From Bathymodiolus brooksi (taxonomy: Eukaryota; Mollusca; Bivalvia; Mytilida; Modiolidae): 64,000 nt of DNA. Under the pieces are notes generated by a model. It did not search any database, had not been told where the DNA came from, and saw only the letters and a program-made list of their open reading frames with translations. Shown here piece after piece: positions 37,539-47,600 of this stretch. Numbering within the stretch: position 1 is the stretch's first letter; each line of letters begins with the position of its first letter. Location: contig OY804577.1 of assembly GCA_963680875.1 (NCBI GenBank), positions 149,128,196-149,192,195 of the forward strand. The letters run 5' to 3'. The position numbers were made by a program, and so were the translations under genes.

Positions 37539-38563
37539 CATATTATATGATTGAACACAATTATAGTACAATCAACTTCTACGTGGAAACGCTGCAAATT
37601 TCAAAGTGCAATAACGTTTAAATATACAAAATTCAATACATAAGTTTAGCATACAGTTCCTTAAAAAATATAATTATCATCAAAACTAACCACCCACCCA
37701 CCCACTAAGAATACTGTTATAAATACATATTTTCAGTCTTTATTTTTAAGTTAATAATAAAAAAAAACACAAAACACGTTCTTTGACAGTGATATTAAGG
37801 AAATTATTCTTCTGGAATTTTACTTTTTGTACCCTTTTGCTGTCGTATTTTTGTTAAATACAGTTTTCGAAAAAGAAGAAAAAGAGAAAATTAAGATATA
37901 TAAATATGTAGAGTAGAAGATATATTACTAAATTGTGAAACTTGATAAGTGATAACAGAAGTGTAATAATTGTTTTCTAATTGGCATAGTTACATCAATA
38001 AGTGTGTTTGTCAATTAAACAATTTTCAAAGTTGATAAAAAAATTGAAATTATCCAATCAAGCGATTGATAAGAATCAATTGTAATCTATTTTCACATAA
38101 CGTAATGGAATAATATTTTATTAAAGTCTATTTATAGTAATTCTAATGACAGGCGGTGAATGCCTTATCATATATGATCATCACCACCAATTCATTTCAA
38201 CCTACACAAACAAATAATTCCTTTGAACTCCTCAGTCAGATGTGCTATGTATTACTGAAATATGTAAATTATAATAATATACGACCAATAATCTTGACAT
38301 ATTGTTAAAGTAGGAAGCCTTAATATTGACTTGATTAATCTATGTGAACGAACCAGTCAAATCAATCCACGTGGGTAAATAACATTATATACCTCTCTAC
38401 ATCAAAGACAGGGATCTATTCTTCATCTGCCACTTTGTTAAACTATCATTTATAATTAGTAAAAATGTCCGATAGGTGGTTTTTAATTTCTGTTAGTTTT
38501 ATCAATATTTGTCGCGGTATTTAGAGGAACAAAACATTGTATATTGATAATGGTCTTTTCCTT
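37539..38563. other. unique AT-rich DNA between satellite and LINE-2
   Basis: No gene, RNA gene or transposon signature recognised. It contains a short (CCCA)n run at 37689-37705 and many A/T runs. The satellite stops abruptly at about 37538 without a graded decay. Confidence 0.6.
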
Positions 38564-38587
38564 TAAGTAAGTAAGTAAGTAAGTAAA
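38564..38587. repeat. (TAAG)n microsatellite, LINE-2 3' tail
   Basis: Six TAAG/TAAA units; on the LINE coding strand this reads AATAAAATTTACTTACTTAC, a polyadenylation-type signal running into a four-base tandem tail. It marks the 3' terminus of LINE-2. Confidence 0.8.
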
Positions 38588-38753
38588 TTTTATTTAGAGT
38601 CGGTATAAATACACATAGACAACAGATCAACATGAGCCCTAAAGTGCTCTTACGCCGACTATATAGATATATACATAAACAACTTATGTCATGCACTACA
38701 TACAATCATAGCAATTACATTTAAACAAACATGCAAAATAGATGTACTATTGG

Positions 38754-41700
38754 CAATCACAAACAGCAATCCATGTGGCAAGTGTCTCTCTAGACAGCTG
38801 TTTACAATCACCAACAGCAATCCATGTGGCAAGTGCCTCTCTAGACAGATGTTTACAATCACAAACAGCAATCCATGTGGCAAGTGTCTCTCTAGACAGC
38901 TGTTTACAATCACAAACAGCAATCCATGTGGCAAGTGCCTCTCTAGACAGATGTTTACAATCACAAACAGCAATCCATGTGGCAAGTGTCTCTCTAGACA
39001 GCTGTTTACAATCACCAACAGCAATCCATGTGGCAAGTGTCTCTCTAGACAGCTGTTTACAATCACCAACAGCAATACATGTGGCAAGTGCCTCTCTAGA
39101 CAGCTGTTTACAATCACAAACAGCAATCCATGTGGCAAGTGTCTCTCTAGACGGCTGTTTACAATCACAAACAGCAATCCATGTGGCAAGTGTCTCTCTA
39201 GACAGCTGTTTACAATCACCAACAGCAATCCATGTGGCAAGTGTCTCTCTAGACAGCTGTTTACAATCACCAACAGCAATCCATGTGGCAAGTGTCTCTC
39301 TACACAGCTGTTTACAATCACCAACAGCAATCCATGTGGCAAGTGACTCTCTAGACAGATGTTTACAATCACAAACAGCAATCCATGTGGCAAGTGTCTC
39401 TCTAGACAGCTGTTTACAATCACCAACAGCAATCCATGTGGCAAGTGTCTCTCTAGACAGCTGTTTACAATCACCAACAGCAATCCATGTGGCAAGTGCC
39501 TCTCTAGACAGCTGTTTACAATCACAAACAGCAATCCATGTGGCAAGTGTCTCTCTAGACAGCTGTTTACAATCACCAACAGCAATCCATGTGGCAAGTG
39601 TCTCTCTAGACAGCTGTTTACAATCACCAACAGCAATCCATGTGGCAAGTGTCTCTCTAGACAGCTGTTTACAATCACAAACAGCAATCCATGTGGCAAG
39701 TGTCTCTCTAGACAGCTGTTTACAATCACCAACAGCAATCCATGTGGCAAGTGTCTCTCTAGACAGCTGTTTACAATCACTAACAGCAAACCATGTGGCA
39801 AGTGTCTCTCTAGACAGCTGTTTATAATCACAAACAGCAATCCATGTGGCAAGTGTCTCTCTAGACAGCTGTTTACAATCACCAACAGCAATCCATGTGG
39901 CAAGTGCCTCTCTAGACAGCTGTTTACAATCACCAACAGCAATCCATGTGGCAAGTGTCTCTCTAGACAGCTGTTTACAATCACCAACAGCAATCCATGT
40001 GGCAAGTGTCTCTCTAGACAGCTGTTTACAATCACCAACATCAATCCATGTGGCAAGTGCCTCTCTAGACAGATGTTTACAATCACAAACAGCAATCCAT
40101 GTGGCAAGTGTCTCTCTAGACAGCTGTTTACAATCACCAACAGCAATCCATGTGGCAAGTGTCTCTCTAGACAGCTGTTTACAATCACCAACAGCAATCC
40201 ATGTGGCAAGTGTCTCTCTAGACAGCTGTTTACAATCACAAACAGCACTCCATGTGGCAAGTGTCTCTCTAGACAGCTGTTTACAATCACCAACAGCAAT
40301 CCATGTGGCAAGTGTCTCTCTAGACAGCTGTTTACAATCACCAACAGCAATCCATGTGGCAAGTGTCTCTCTAGACAGCTGTTTACAATCACCAACAGCA
40401 ATCCATGTGGCAAGTGTCTCTCTAGACAGCTGTTTACAATCACCAACAGCAATCCATGTGGCAAGTGTCTCTCTAGACAGCTGTTTACAATCACTAACAG
40501 CAATCCATGTGGCAAGTGTCTCTCTAGACAGCTGTTTACAATCACAAACAGCAATCCATGTGGCAAGTGTCTCTCTAGACAGCTGTTTACAATCACCAAC
40601 AGCAATCCATGTGGCAAGTGTCTCTCTAGACAGCTGTTTACAATCACCAACAGCAATCCATGTGGCAAGTGTCTCTCTAGACAGCTGTTTACAATCACAA
40701 ACAGCAATCCATGTGGCAAGTGTCTCTCTAGACAGCTGTTTACAATCACCAACAGCAATCCATGTGGCAAGTGTCTCTCTAGACAGCTGTTTACAATCAC
40801 TAACAGCAATCCATGTGGCAAGTGTCTCTCTAGACAGCTGTTTACAATCACAAACAGCAATCCATGTGGCAAGTGTCTCTCTAGACAGCTGTTTACAATC
40901 ACCAACAGCAATCCATGTGGCAAGTGCCTCTCTAGACAGCTGTTTACAATCACCAACAGCAATCCATGTGGCAAGTGTCTCTCTAGACAGCTGTTTACAA
41001 TCACCAACAGCAATCCATGTGGCAAGTGTCTCTCTAGACAGCTGTTTACAATCACCAACATCAATCCATGTGGCAAGTGCCTCTCTAGACAGATGTTTAC
41101 AATCACAAACAGCAATCCATGTGGCAAGTGTCTCTCTAGACAGCTGTTTACAATCACCAACAGCAATCCATGTGGCAAGTGTCTCTCTAGACAGCTGTTT
41201 ACAATCACCAACAGCAATCCATGTGGCAAGTGTCTCTCTAGACAGCTGTTTACAATCACCAACAGCAATCCATGTGGCAAGTGTCTCTCTAGACAGCTGT
41301 TTACAATCACCAACAGCAATCCATGTGGCAAGTGTCTCTCTAGACAGCTGTTTACAATCATTAACAGCAATCCATGTGGCAAGTGTCTCTCTAGACAGCT
41401 GTTTACAATCACCAACAGCAATCCATGTGGCAAGTGTCTCTCTAGACAGCTGTTTACAATCACCAACAGCAATCCATGTGGCAAGTGTCTCTCTAGACAG
41501 CTGTTTACAATCACCAACAGCAATCCATGTGGCAAGTGTCTCTCTAGACAGCTGTTTACAATCACCAACAGCAATCCATGTGGCAAGTGTTTCTCTAGAC
41601 AGCTGTTTACAATCACCAACAGCAATCCATGTGGCAAGTGCCTCTCTAGACAGCTGTTTACAATCACCAACAGCAATCCATGTGGCAAGTGTCTCTCTAG

Positions 41701-42136
41701 ACAGCTGTTTTCAATCACCAACAGCAATCCATGTGGCAAGTGTCTCTCTAGACAGCTGTTTACAATCACCAACAGCAATCCATGTGGCAAGTGTCTCTCT
41801 AGACAGCTGTTTACAATCACCAACAGCAATCCATGTGGCAAGTGCCTCTCTAGACAGCTTTTTACAATCACCAACAGCAATCCATGTGCCAAGTGTCTCT
41901 CTAGACAGCTGTTTACAATCACCAACAGCAATCCATGTGGCAAGTGTCTCTCTAGACAGCTGTTTACAATCACCAACAGCAATCCATGTGGCAAGTGCCT
42001 CTCTAGACAGCTGTTTACAATCACCAACAGCAATCCATGTGCCAAGTGTCTCTCTAGACAGCTGTTTACAATCACCAACAGCAATCCATGTGGCAAGTGC
42101 CCCTCTAGACAGCTGTTTACAATCACCAACAGCAAT
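38754..42136. repeat. 51-bp minisatellite, about 66 copies, inside LINE-2 3' region
   Basis: The monomer includes CAATCCATGTGGCAAGTGTC, TCTCTAGACAGCTGTTTACA and ATCACCAACAG. Copies are over 95 percent alike by eye; the commonest variants are CACAAACAG/CACCAACAG and GTGCCTC/GTGTCTC. Because 51 is 17 codons, three of six frames stay open for hundreds of codons: two plus-strand frames with 17-residue periods and a minus-strand frame of 1148 codons (repeating LLLVIVNSCLERHLPHG). These frames reflect the repeat, not a gene. A larger duplication is visible: the rare variant ACCAACATCAATCC occurs at 40034 and 41054, exactly 20 monomers apart. Confidence 0.97.
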
Positions 42137-42556
42137 TCAGTAGCAATAAAAAAAGTAAAAATATGTTAAGAATAATCAATGATGGAAAAACATTAAAATA
42201 AATCAAAATGATATGCTAAAAAATATCAGAACACAAAATAATAAAAATAAAGCAAAGATCATATAAAACAAGAAGCTGAAAGCAGAACTAAATGCATGCG
42301 GAACAGTGACATTCCGAGCCATCCCAGGATTGAATCAAGATTCTGAACTGGGAGAAGCTGTTTTCCCTCCTGCAATGACCCGGAAGGCTATTCCCTCCTG
42401 CAATGACCCGGAAGGCTATTCAAAATCATATATAAAAGCAGAGCACAAAACACAAAAGCACATAAATAAAATTGAAGCACATTAAGACATAAGCAGCACT
42501 AAAATAAAAACAGCACATGCATATATAAGCAGAAACAAAAAGCCGTGGCAAACATT
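42137..42556 (-). other. LINE-2 3' untranslated region
   Basis: Non-coding stretch between the LINE-2 stop codon (42557-42559) and the 51-bp array. It contains two direct copies of a 28-bp unit starting TTCCCTCCTGCAATGACCCG at 42363 and 42391. A 64-codon minus-strand frame at 42426-42620 overlaps the true C-terminal coding sequence in another frame and is rejected. Confidence 0.65.
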
Positions 42557-42912
42557 TCAGGTGTGAGGCAGCACTGGCTGGATACGGCATGCACTGCATG
42601 TACATTTTTGTCCTCCACACCAGCTGTTTATGTACTTTTTGAACTGGTCAAATGAGGTCATAATTCTGGCCTCATTTGGTAGTGAGTTCCATACCTGTGC
42701 TGCCTCATATCTGAAAGATTTCTTACCATAGTTTAAAGTTCTGGGTCTGGGTACCTCAGCAGTATTCGTGTATCTGAAATTATATGAATTGTTTTTGATT
42801 ATAACAAGATCTTGAATGAAAAGGGGGCTTTTTTATTTATTATTTTGAAGGTCTCCAAAGCAATAGTACGTATTCTGTGGGTTTTAATAGAGGGCAACTT
42901 TGACTTTTCTAA
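42557..42912 (-). pseudogene. LINE-2 ORF2 C-terminal region (frameshifted)
   Basis: After a frameshift near 42913 the coding strand reads LLEKSKLPSIKTHRIRTIAL and ETFKIINKKAP. A further frameshift in the C/T-rich run near 42820-42832 leads to FIQDLVIIKNNSYNFRYTNT, then GKKSFRYEAAQVWNSLPNEA, SFDQFKKYINSW and a Cys cluster (CGGQKCTCSAC), before a TGA at 42557-42559. The RYEAAQVWNSLP block is a conserved C-terminal landmark of many metazoan LINE ORF2 proteins. The role of this tail is not well defined; the Cys cluster may bind nucleic acid. Confidence 0.8.
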
Positions 42913-44647
42913 CAGAAATTATATGAATTTTGAAAATCATCATAAATAAAAGGAAGTGCGCGTTCTTGTATTTTTTCTATCTTTTTAGTGTTTTGTTCAC
43001 CACAGAAATGATAAGTCAAAGGACAATAGCTAAAATTTGACATAATGAATGAATAATAAATTGTAAGTTTACCAAGACGATTTAAGTGTTTACCTATTCT
43101 TTTTAGAACATTTAATTGTCTTGCCGCCTTCTTACAGATATTAGGGATATATTTAACTTCTAAAAAAATATTCTGATTCCCAATGTTGCTGAAAAAAATA
43201 TTCTGATTTTGGTGGAGGAAAAAAAAAAAATCTGATTCAGAGTTTTTGTCATATAACCTAATGTTGAATTCTGGATAAAAATTTCGTGCTTCGCGCGACA
43301 AATAAAATAAATATTCTAACTTTCGTGTTTTCCGAACAAAATTTTCTGAACGAAACAAAAAACCATGCAAGTTAAATGGTCGTTCCCTTAGAGATATGTG
43401 TATTAAATTTAAGTTTAAAATCTATGGTTACACATAGTAATTTTACTTCATCTTCACAAGATAAATTAATACCATTTAAATTAAACATTACATTTTTATC
43501 ATGCGTTTTTCTACCGAGATGGCCTGCAATTTTTCAGGAATAGCCTGCATTTTATTTGCCGAAAACCAATTAATCAGGGAGTTACTGTCTTCCTCTAAAG
43601 CAGAAATTACTTTTTCTAAAGTTTTATCAGATTTTGACAAAGTATTATCATCAGCGTAATTATACATAGAACAGGTTTTTTTTACAGAAAAGAACAGATC
43701 GTTTATAAATTTTAAATAAGATAGGTCCAAGTATTGAGCCTTGAGGTACCCCTTTAAAAATTGGGAGCATATTACTAAGATTCTGGTTAAGTTTTACACA
43801 CTGTTTCCTGTTTGCTAAATAACTATAAAGTAGGTCTAAAGATGACTTTGATAGACCATATGCATTTAATTTCAAAAACAGCAAGTCATGAGGGAGGCAG
43901 CCAAAGGCCTTTGATAAGTCCAAAAGGATAGCTGTAAGGTATTCGTTTTTGTCCAATGCATGTTTTCAGTCCTCAATTACACGTAAAAGAGTATATTGGC
44001 ATCCAAAACCAGAACGAAAAGCTGCTAGAAATGGATTAAAAATATTTTCAAAATAATTTACTAATTGTGCTTCAATAGCATTTTCAAAATTTTTTGATAT
44101 AGCAGGTAAGACACTTACTGGTCTATAATTTCCCTTTTCTAAAACACTATTCTTTTTATGAATAGGAGCAACCTGAGCTTCCTTAAGACGGTCGGTGAAA
44201 GTTGATGTTGATATTGATAAATTTACAATATCAGTCAGTGGTTTAACAATAATCGGTCTTGCAAAATGGAGTAGTTATGGGGAAATGCCATCTATACCTG
44301 TAGCCTTTTTTACATTTATTTTGTTAATACGTTTTTCGACAAAGTCAGGATTTATTGAAGAAAAAGAGAAGCTGTTCTCGAGTAATTCAGGATGGTTATT
44401 TTTTTATCTCCAAAATACTAGGATGGTCTCTATCAACATTTATTTGATTGTTTCCAATATTTTTAGCCACATTAACAAAAAAATTATTAAACATTTCACA
44501 AACCTCATCTTGTTTTGTTATTAAAACATCATTTTCTGATAAAACAGTATCTTTATGGTTTACATTACCATTATTTGTCAAGAAAGGCTTAACTGTTGGC
44601 CAGAAATCCTTGGATTTAGGGCCCCCAACACACCTTTCTATAAACTA
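42913..44647 (-). pseudogene. LINE-2 ORF2 reverse transcriptase region (multiply broken)
   Basis: Coding-order blocks: FIERCVGGPKSKDFWPTVK, DEVCEMFNNFFVNVAKNIG, KINVKKATGIDGISP, KGNYRPVSVLPAISKNFENA, AILLDLSKAFGCLPHDLL, KGVPQGSILGPILFKIY, the catalytic YADD at 43647-43658, then NICKKAARQLNVLKRIGKHL and SYCPLTYHFCGEQNTKKIEK. Lesions: TAG 44645-44647; a frameshift in the seven-base T run at 44399-44405; TAA 44275-44277 (SP-stop-LLHF); TGA 43966-43968 (IED-stop-KHALD, probably from Trp TGG); frameshifts near 43700-43730 (KIY to INDLFF), 43505 and 42913; and the MITE-like insertion at 43144-43387. The catalytic Asp pair is intact, but the reading frame is destroyed. A very old or fast-decaying copy. 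Confidence 0.87.
43144..43387. mobile_element. 244-bp MITE-like element with TTA target duplication (PIF/Harbinger-like)
   Basis: The insertion is bounded by TTA at 43141-43143 and 43388-43390. Its ends are imperfect inverted repeats: GGGATATATTTAACTT on the left and, on the complement of the right end, GGGAACGACCATTTAACTT. Removing the insert plus one TTA restores the LINE-2 frame exactly (H-I-S-N-I-C, within FNTHISNICKKAARQ). A three-base TTA/TAA duplication is characteristic of PIF/Harbinger elements. Three internal copies of AAAATATTCTGATT-like sequence are present. There is no transposase, so it is non-autonomous. I recall similar 'GGGAACGACCATTTAA' repeats in bivalve genomes, which needs a database check. 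Confidence 0.75.
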
Positions 44648-46042
44648 TGTGTTTATAGATTGACTTCTAAGTTTAGTGACATAGTTTCGTTGACGTCTGT
44701 ATGCTTCCCAGTTCTTACTGTTATTATTATATTTCTGAAATGTATTATAATGCATTTTCTTTCTATAAATAGCCCGTTTTAATTCTGAATTCATATATGG
44801 AACCTGCTTTGGTAAAATCTTCCTCTCTTTAAAAGGTGCATGCTTATTAGCTACCTCATTAAAACATTTACTAAAATGATCAGAAGCTGAATTTACATTA
44901 TCAAAATTTGACATATCTAAATTTTGGTTTTCTAGATCTTGTAAAAAATGTGTAACATCAAAATTTTTAAAACTTCGACACAGTTTCTTCTTCGGAAGCA
45001 TTTTTGGCAGATCACAATTTAGTTGAACCGCAATATAATTATACACATCACTGATACCAGTACCAAAATTACACACCTTTCTAAAATCACACTCTTGACA
45101 AGTTAAAATTAAGTCTAAAAGAGTTGCCTTGGAAACTTTAGTAAAACAAGTAGCTTTTTGAACAATATTATTCATGTTAAAAATATCACAGATATCTGGT
45201 AACATTGCACTCTTTTCACAGTTAAGCATATCATAGTTAAATCCGCAATAAAAATATATTTATCGTATTTTGAAATTATTTTATCAATTGTCTGGCCAAA
45301 ATCAGTGTAAAAGTGTTCATTGGACATACTGGGAGGTTTATAGACTCCATCAACAAACCATTTCTCATTTCCAGATGTTACCTCATGGATCAACACCTAT
45401 TGATTCGATTTCTTTAAATTCATATTGTATTTTCCTGTCTGCTGCTAGGTCAGATCGAACATAGACCATTACTCCTCCTCCAAATGTATTCCTGTCGGCA
45501 CGCCACATCGTAAAGTTATCAATTGAAAACTGGGCGTCAGGAAAAGATGCATCAATTTTTTTTTCTGACAAAAATAATATGTCAACTAAATTTCGATGAA
45601 GCAGATCTTGAATATACTCATGTTTATTACGTATACTATTTATGTTTAGATACCCACACATCAAACTCTTTAGATTACATCTCCTTGCTTTTGTTAGATC
45701 TCCAAAAACATCGTGGGCACCTTTGTTTACATCTGTCAAACCGGAAGTGGCGGTTGAATAACAGGGGAGATAATCACAATCAGCTGATTCCTCGTTGTTA
45801 TTTATTGATGTTACAAAATATGAGTCTGTAAAACTAGGGAGCATACAGGGTTTACAGTACCAGCTTTCCGATGAATTTGAAAGCCTATCATATTCTTTTA
45901 AAGGTAGGTCTATACATTTTATATGTTGCCAATATAGGCATTCCTCACATTGAATAGCCCGTTGATTACTCCTCACAGATTTACCACATTGCCCGCATGG
46001 AAATTTTATGGGACCTGGGTTAATGGCAATATCTCCGCTCAT
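44648..46042 (-). pseudogene. LINE-2 ORF2 N-terminal region: 2A-like, PHD finger, endonuclease (broken)
   Basis: The only ATG near the start is at 46040-46042, immediately before SGDIAINPGP. The frame is open further upstream to a TGA near 46110 (reading FRCASIQGRAGFILIL), so the true start is uncertain. A PHD finger (roughly residues 16-68) follows, with CGQCG, CEECLYWQHIKC and SWYCKPC giving the C4-H-C3 zinc ligand order. The endonuclease starts at CGYLNINSIRNK and continues through DILFLSEKKIDASF and GGGVMVYVRSDL. A frameshift near 45390 moves to LIHEVTSGNEKWFVDGVYKP; another near 45240 breaks the GDFNYDML metal-site region. The frame then runs through ICDIFNMNNIVQKATCF and a basic linker to a TAG at 44645. 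PHD fingers occur in several CR1-like LINEs and may aid chromatin targeting. Confidence 0.83.
46010..46033 (-). other. degenerate 2A-like motif DIAINPGP in LINE-2
   Basis: D-I-A-I-N-P-G-P preserves Asp and the NPGP core but has Ala where the canonical 2A motif has Glu. With the in-frame upstream residues FILILMSG it resembles the hydrophobic lead-in of active 2A peptides. The Glu-to-Ala change and the nearby start codon both predict weak or no ribosome skipping in this copy. Confidence 0.55.
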
Positions 46043-46110
46043 CAAAATTAATATGAAACCGGCACGGCCTTGAATGCTCGCGCATCTGAAAATTATCTGG
46101 CAATTTCATC

Positions 46111-46528
46111 AAAAAGTGTCGAGATTTTTTGGGCCGAGATATATTGGGGACGACATTTTTTTAGGGCCTAATCTAGTCTCATTCAATCGAGCTGTCGTTC
46201 CTTTATTCGAGTTATCGTTCCTTACGAAATCTCAAAAGTTAACTTCCGCGTAGAAAAAAAAATTCTTGTCAGTATGTCAGAAGAGATTTAATAAATTAAA
46301 AAATATCAATATAAGTAAAACAAGCTAGCAAAATGACTTTTATTACACACGGGTTCCGGGTTTAAGTGGTATCGGACGTACGAGAGAGGGTACGATACTT
46401 CAGGATCACATTTGCGCTTTATGTTAAGAAGATCTTCATTAGTTGAGTGTGTTAGTGTGTTACCCGGAAACCGGTGTTTACAAAACGTAGAATTTTTTTT
46501 TCTTCGACAATATGTTCAACCATGTTTG
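46111..46528. other. unique DNA upstream of LINE-2
   Basis: No gene recognised. Includes a short GC-richer stretch (CGGGTTCCGGGTTTAAG, GTATCGGACGTACGAGAG at 46350-46390) that might be the LINE 5' untranslated region or flanking host DNA. A 64-codon plus-strand frame at 46412-46606 has no known domain. Confidence 0.4.
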
Positions 46529-46861
46529 TTAAAAAATCCTAAGTACACATTTTATACCATAAAGAGCTCGCTTAAGCTCGCATATTATTATGAATCCATT
46601 GTGTAAAGAGTTTTTACTAATGGCAGCTTTGTTCTTATGTTTGTGGTCGGCCATTTTTACGTTACCGGCAGGGTCAAGGCACAAAGTTTTCAATACATAG
46701 TTACATTTTGGCAGCAAATTTAAGTTTCTGCTAGAGTAATATCCTAAGTCATCAACTCTGATGTTAGATTTGTCATAGCAGTTTATCTTACATGGTATAA
46801 AACGTAATAAAAATCCAAAAGTGAGTAGAGCCAGTATCAGCCCGCCCTGTCCTGCCCCCAT
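46529..46861 (-). CDS. hypothetical 110-residue protein with signal-like N-terminus
   Basis: The full open frame starts at an ATG at 46931-46933, but its first two dozen residues are a translation of telomere-type repeats (ITLTLTLIL), so I prefer the ATG at 46859-46861. From there the N-terminus GAGQGGLILALLTFGFLLRF is hydrophobic and resembles a signal peptide or membrane anchor. A polar region follows, with CKINCYDKSN, DDLGYYSSRNLNLLPKCNY and GNVKMADHKHKNKAA. I do not recognise the family. ACCATGTAAGATAAAC inside the frame contains a possible splice donor (GTAAGA), so it could equally be a first exon encoding a signal peptide. It lies about 420 bp upstream of LINE-2 in the same orientation, and a LINE-related 5' region is another possibility. 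It may also be chance. Confidence 0.25.
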   Translation of the reverse strand: MGAGQGGLILALLTFGFLLRFIPCKINCYDKSNIRVDDLGYYSSRNLNLLPKCNYVLKTLCLDPAGNVKMADHKHKNKAAISKNSLHNGFIIICELKRALYGIKCVLRIF

Positions 46862-46878
46862 TTTATCAGTGAAAAGAA

Positions 46879-46899
46879 TTAGGGTTAGGGTTAGGGTTA
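46879..46899. repeat. short interstitial telomere-type repeat, (TTAGGG)3.5
   Basis: Three perfect TTAGGG units plus TTA on the plus strand. TTAGGG is the telomere repeat of molluscs and vertebrates. At 21 bp it is best read as an interstitial trace rather than a chromosome end. Confidence 0.8.
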
Positions 46900-47403
46900 T
46901 ATGGTCGTCATTCCTTAAAAAGTAAAATGTCATTGATATTCAACTAAATCAATGTGTGGCTTGGACTGGAATTTCTCATCGTTAATTACAAATGAGGTTC
47001 CACATCACTGACAGCTTCTTCATCAAGACTTTATATGTGGTAATCACAAGACATTGATTATCACTTAATCTTCCTTAATTTTCAAGCTAAAATTGAGAAA
47101 ATACTTTAAATATGGTAATCACCTGTAAATCTTATGATTGACACATAGTAATTTATAAAGTAATACATATCGTTAGTTATATATTATACAACTGTAGCCT
47201 TGACTAAAAGTAGACATAATTAAAACATGGCTTTATTACTCATCGTACTATAATATGATACTGTAAAATTGAACATTGAATCGTAGTCACAAATGTTATC
47301 TTGTGAACATACAAATACTACACGGTATACTTTGTTATATAGGGTTAAAATGTAGACCGTGATGAAAGATGACACACATGTATGTGATAGTGTCCAGTTA
47401 GTA
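46900..47403. other. unique AT-rich DNA, no gene recognised
   Basis: No coding or RNA feature was supported. Two stretches with AATCACAAGACATTGATTATCACTT-like and GGTAATCACCTGTAAATC-like sequence near 47041-47135 share short words but do not form a clear repeat. Confidence 0.5.
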
Positions 47404-47600
47404 GGTTTGCCTGTTTGATGGTGTTTAACGTCACTTTCAACAATATTTCAGCTATATCGTGGCGGTCAGTTTTATTGGTGGAGGAAACCGAAGGACCCAG
47501 AGAAAACCACCGACCGGTCGCAAGTCACTGACAAACTTTATCACATAATGTTGTACACCTCGTCCTGATCAAGATACAAGCTCACAACATCAGTGGTGAT
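47404..47600. repeat. probable molluscan interspersed repeat
   Basis: Landmarks GTGTTTAACGTCACTTTCAA, ATTGGTGGAGGAAACCGAAG and CCCAGAGAAAACCACCGACC match my recollection of a short repeat scattered through molluscan genomes and transcripts (GTTTAACGTC ... GGTGGAGGAAA ... GAGAAAACCACCGAC). No terminal repeats or internal RNA polymerase III boxes were demonstrated, so its class (SINE or MITE) is open and its edges are approximate. Confidence 0.5.

Larger units (their letters stand above)
38564..46110 (-). mobile_element. LINE-2: APE-type non-LTR retrotransposon with PHD finger, inactive
   Basis: Read on the minus strand: a 2A-like NPGP, a PHD finger, an apurinic endonuclease, reverse transcriptase and a conserved C-terminus ending at 42557, then a 3' untranslated region. 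The 3' end is AATAAA (complement at 38589-38594) plus a (TTAC)n tail, complement of the TAAG repeats at 38564-38587; such short tandem tails are typical of CR1/L2/RTE-like LINEs. Two later events enlarged it: a 51-bp minisatellite in the 3' region (38754-42136) and a 244-bp MITE-like insertion (43144-43387). It is distinct from LINE-1: it has a PHD finger, YADD rather than FADD, and a different 3' end. No complete ORF1 was found upstream. The 5' boundary near 46110 is approximate (an in-frame TGA precedes the coding frame). Confidence 0.85.

Noticed and set aside
38689..42135. 1148-codon minus-strand open frame repeating LLLVIVNSCLERHLPHG, and long plus-strand frames over the same span
   Set aside because: The 51-bp repeat is 17 codons long, so any stop-free frame stays open for the whole array. 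No start context, domain or non-repeat sequence supports a protein.
44195..45831. Several plus-strand frames of 64-109 codons
   Set aside because: Antisense shadows of the LINE-2 reverse transcriptase and endonuclease coding strand.
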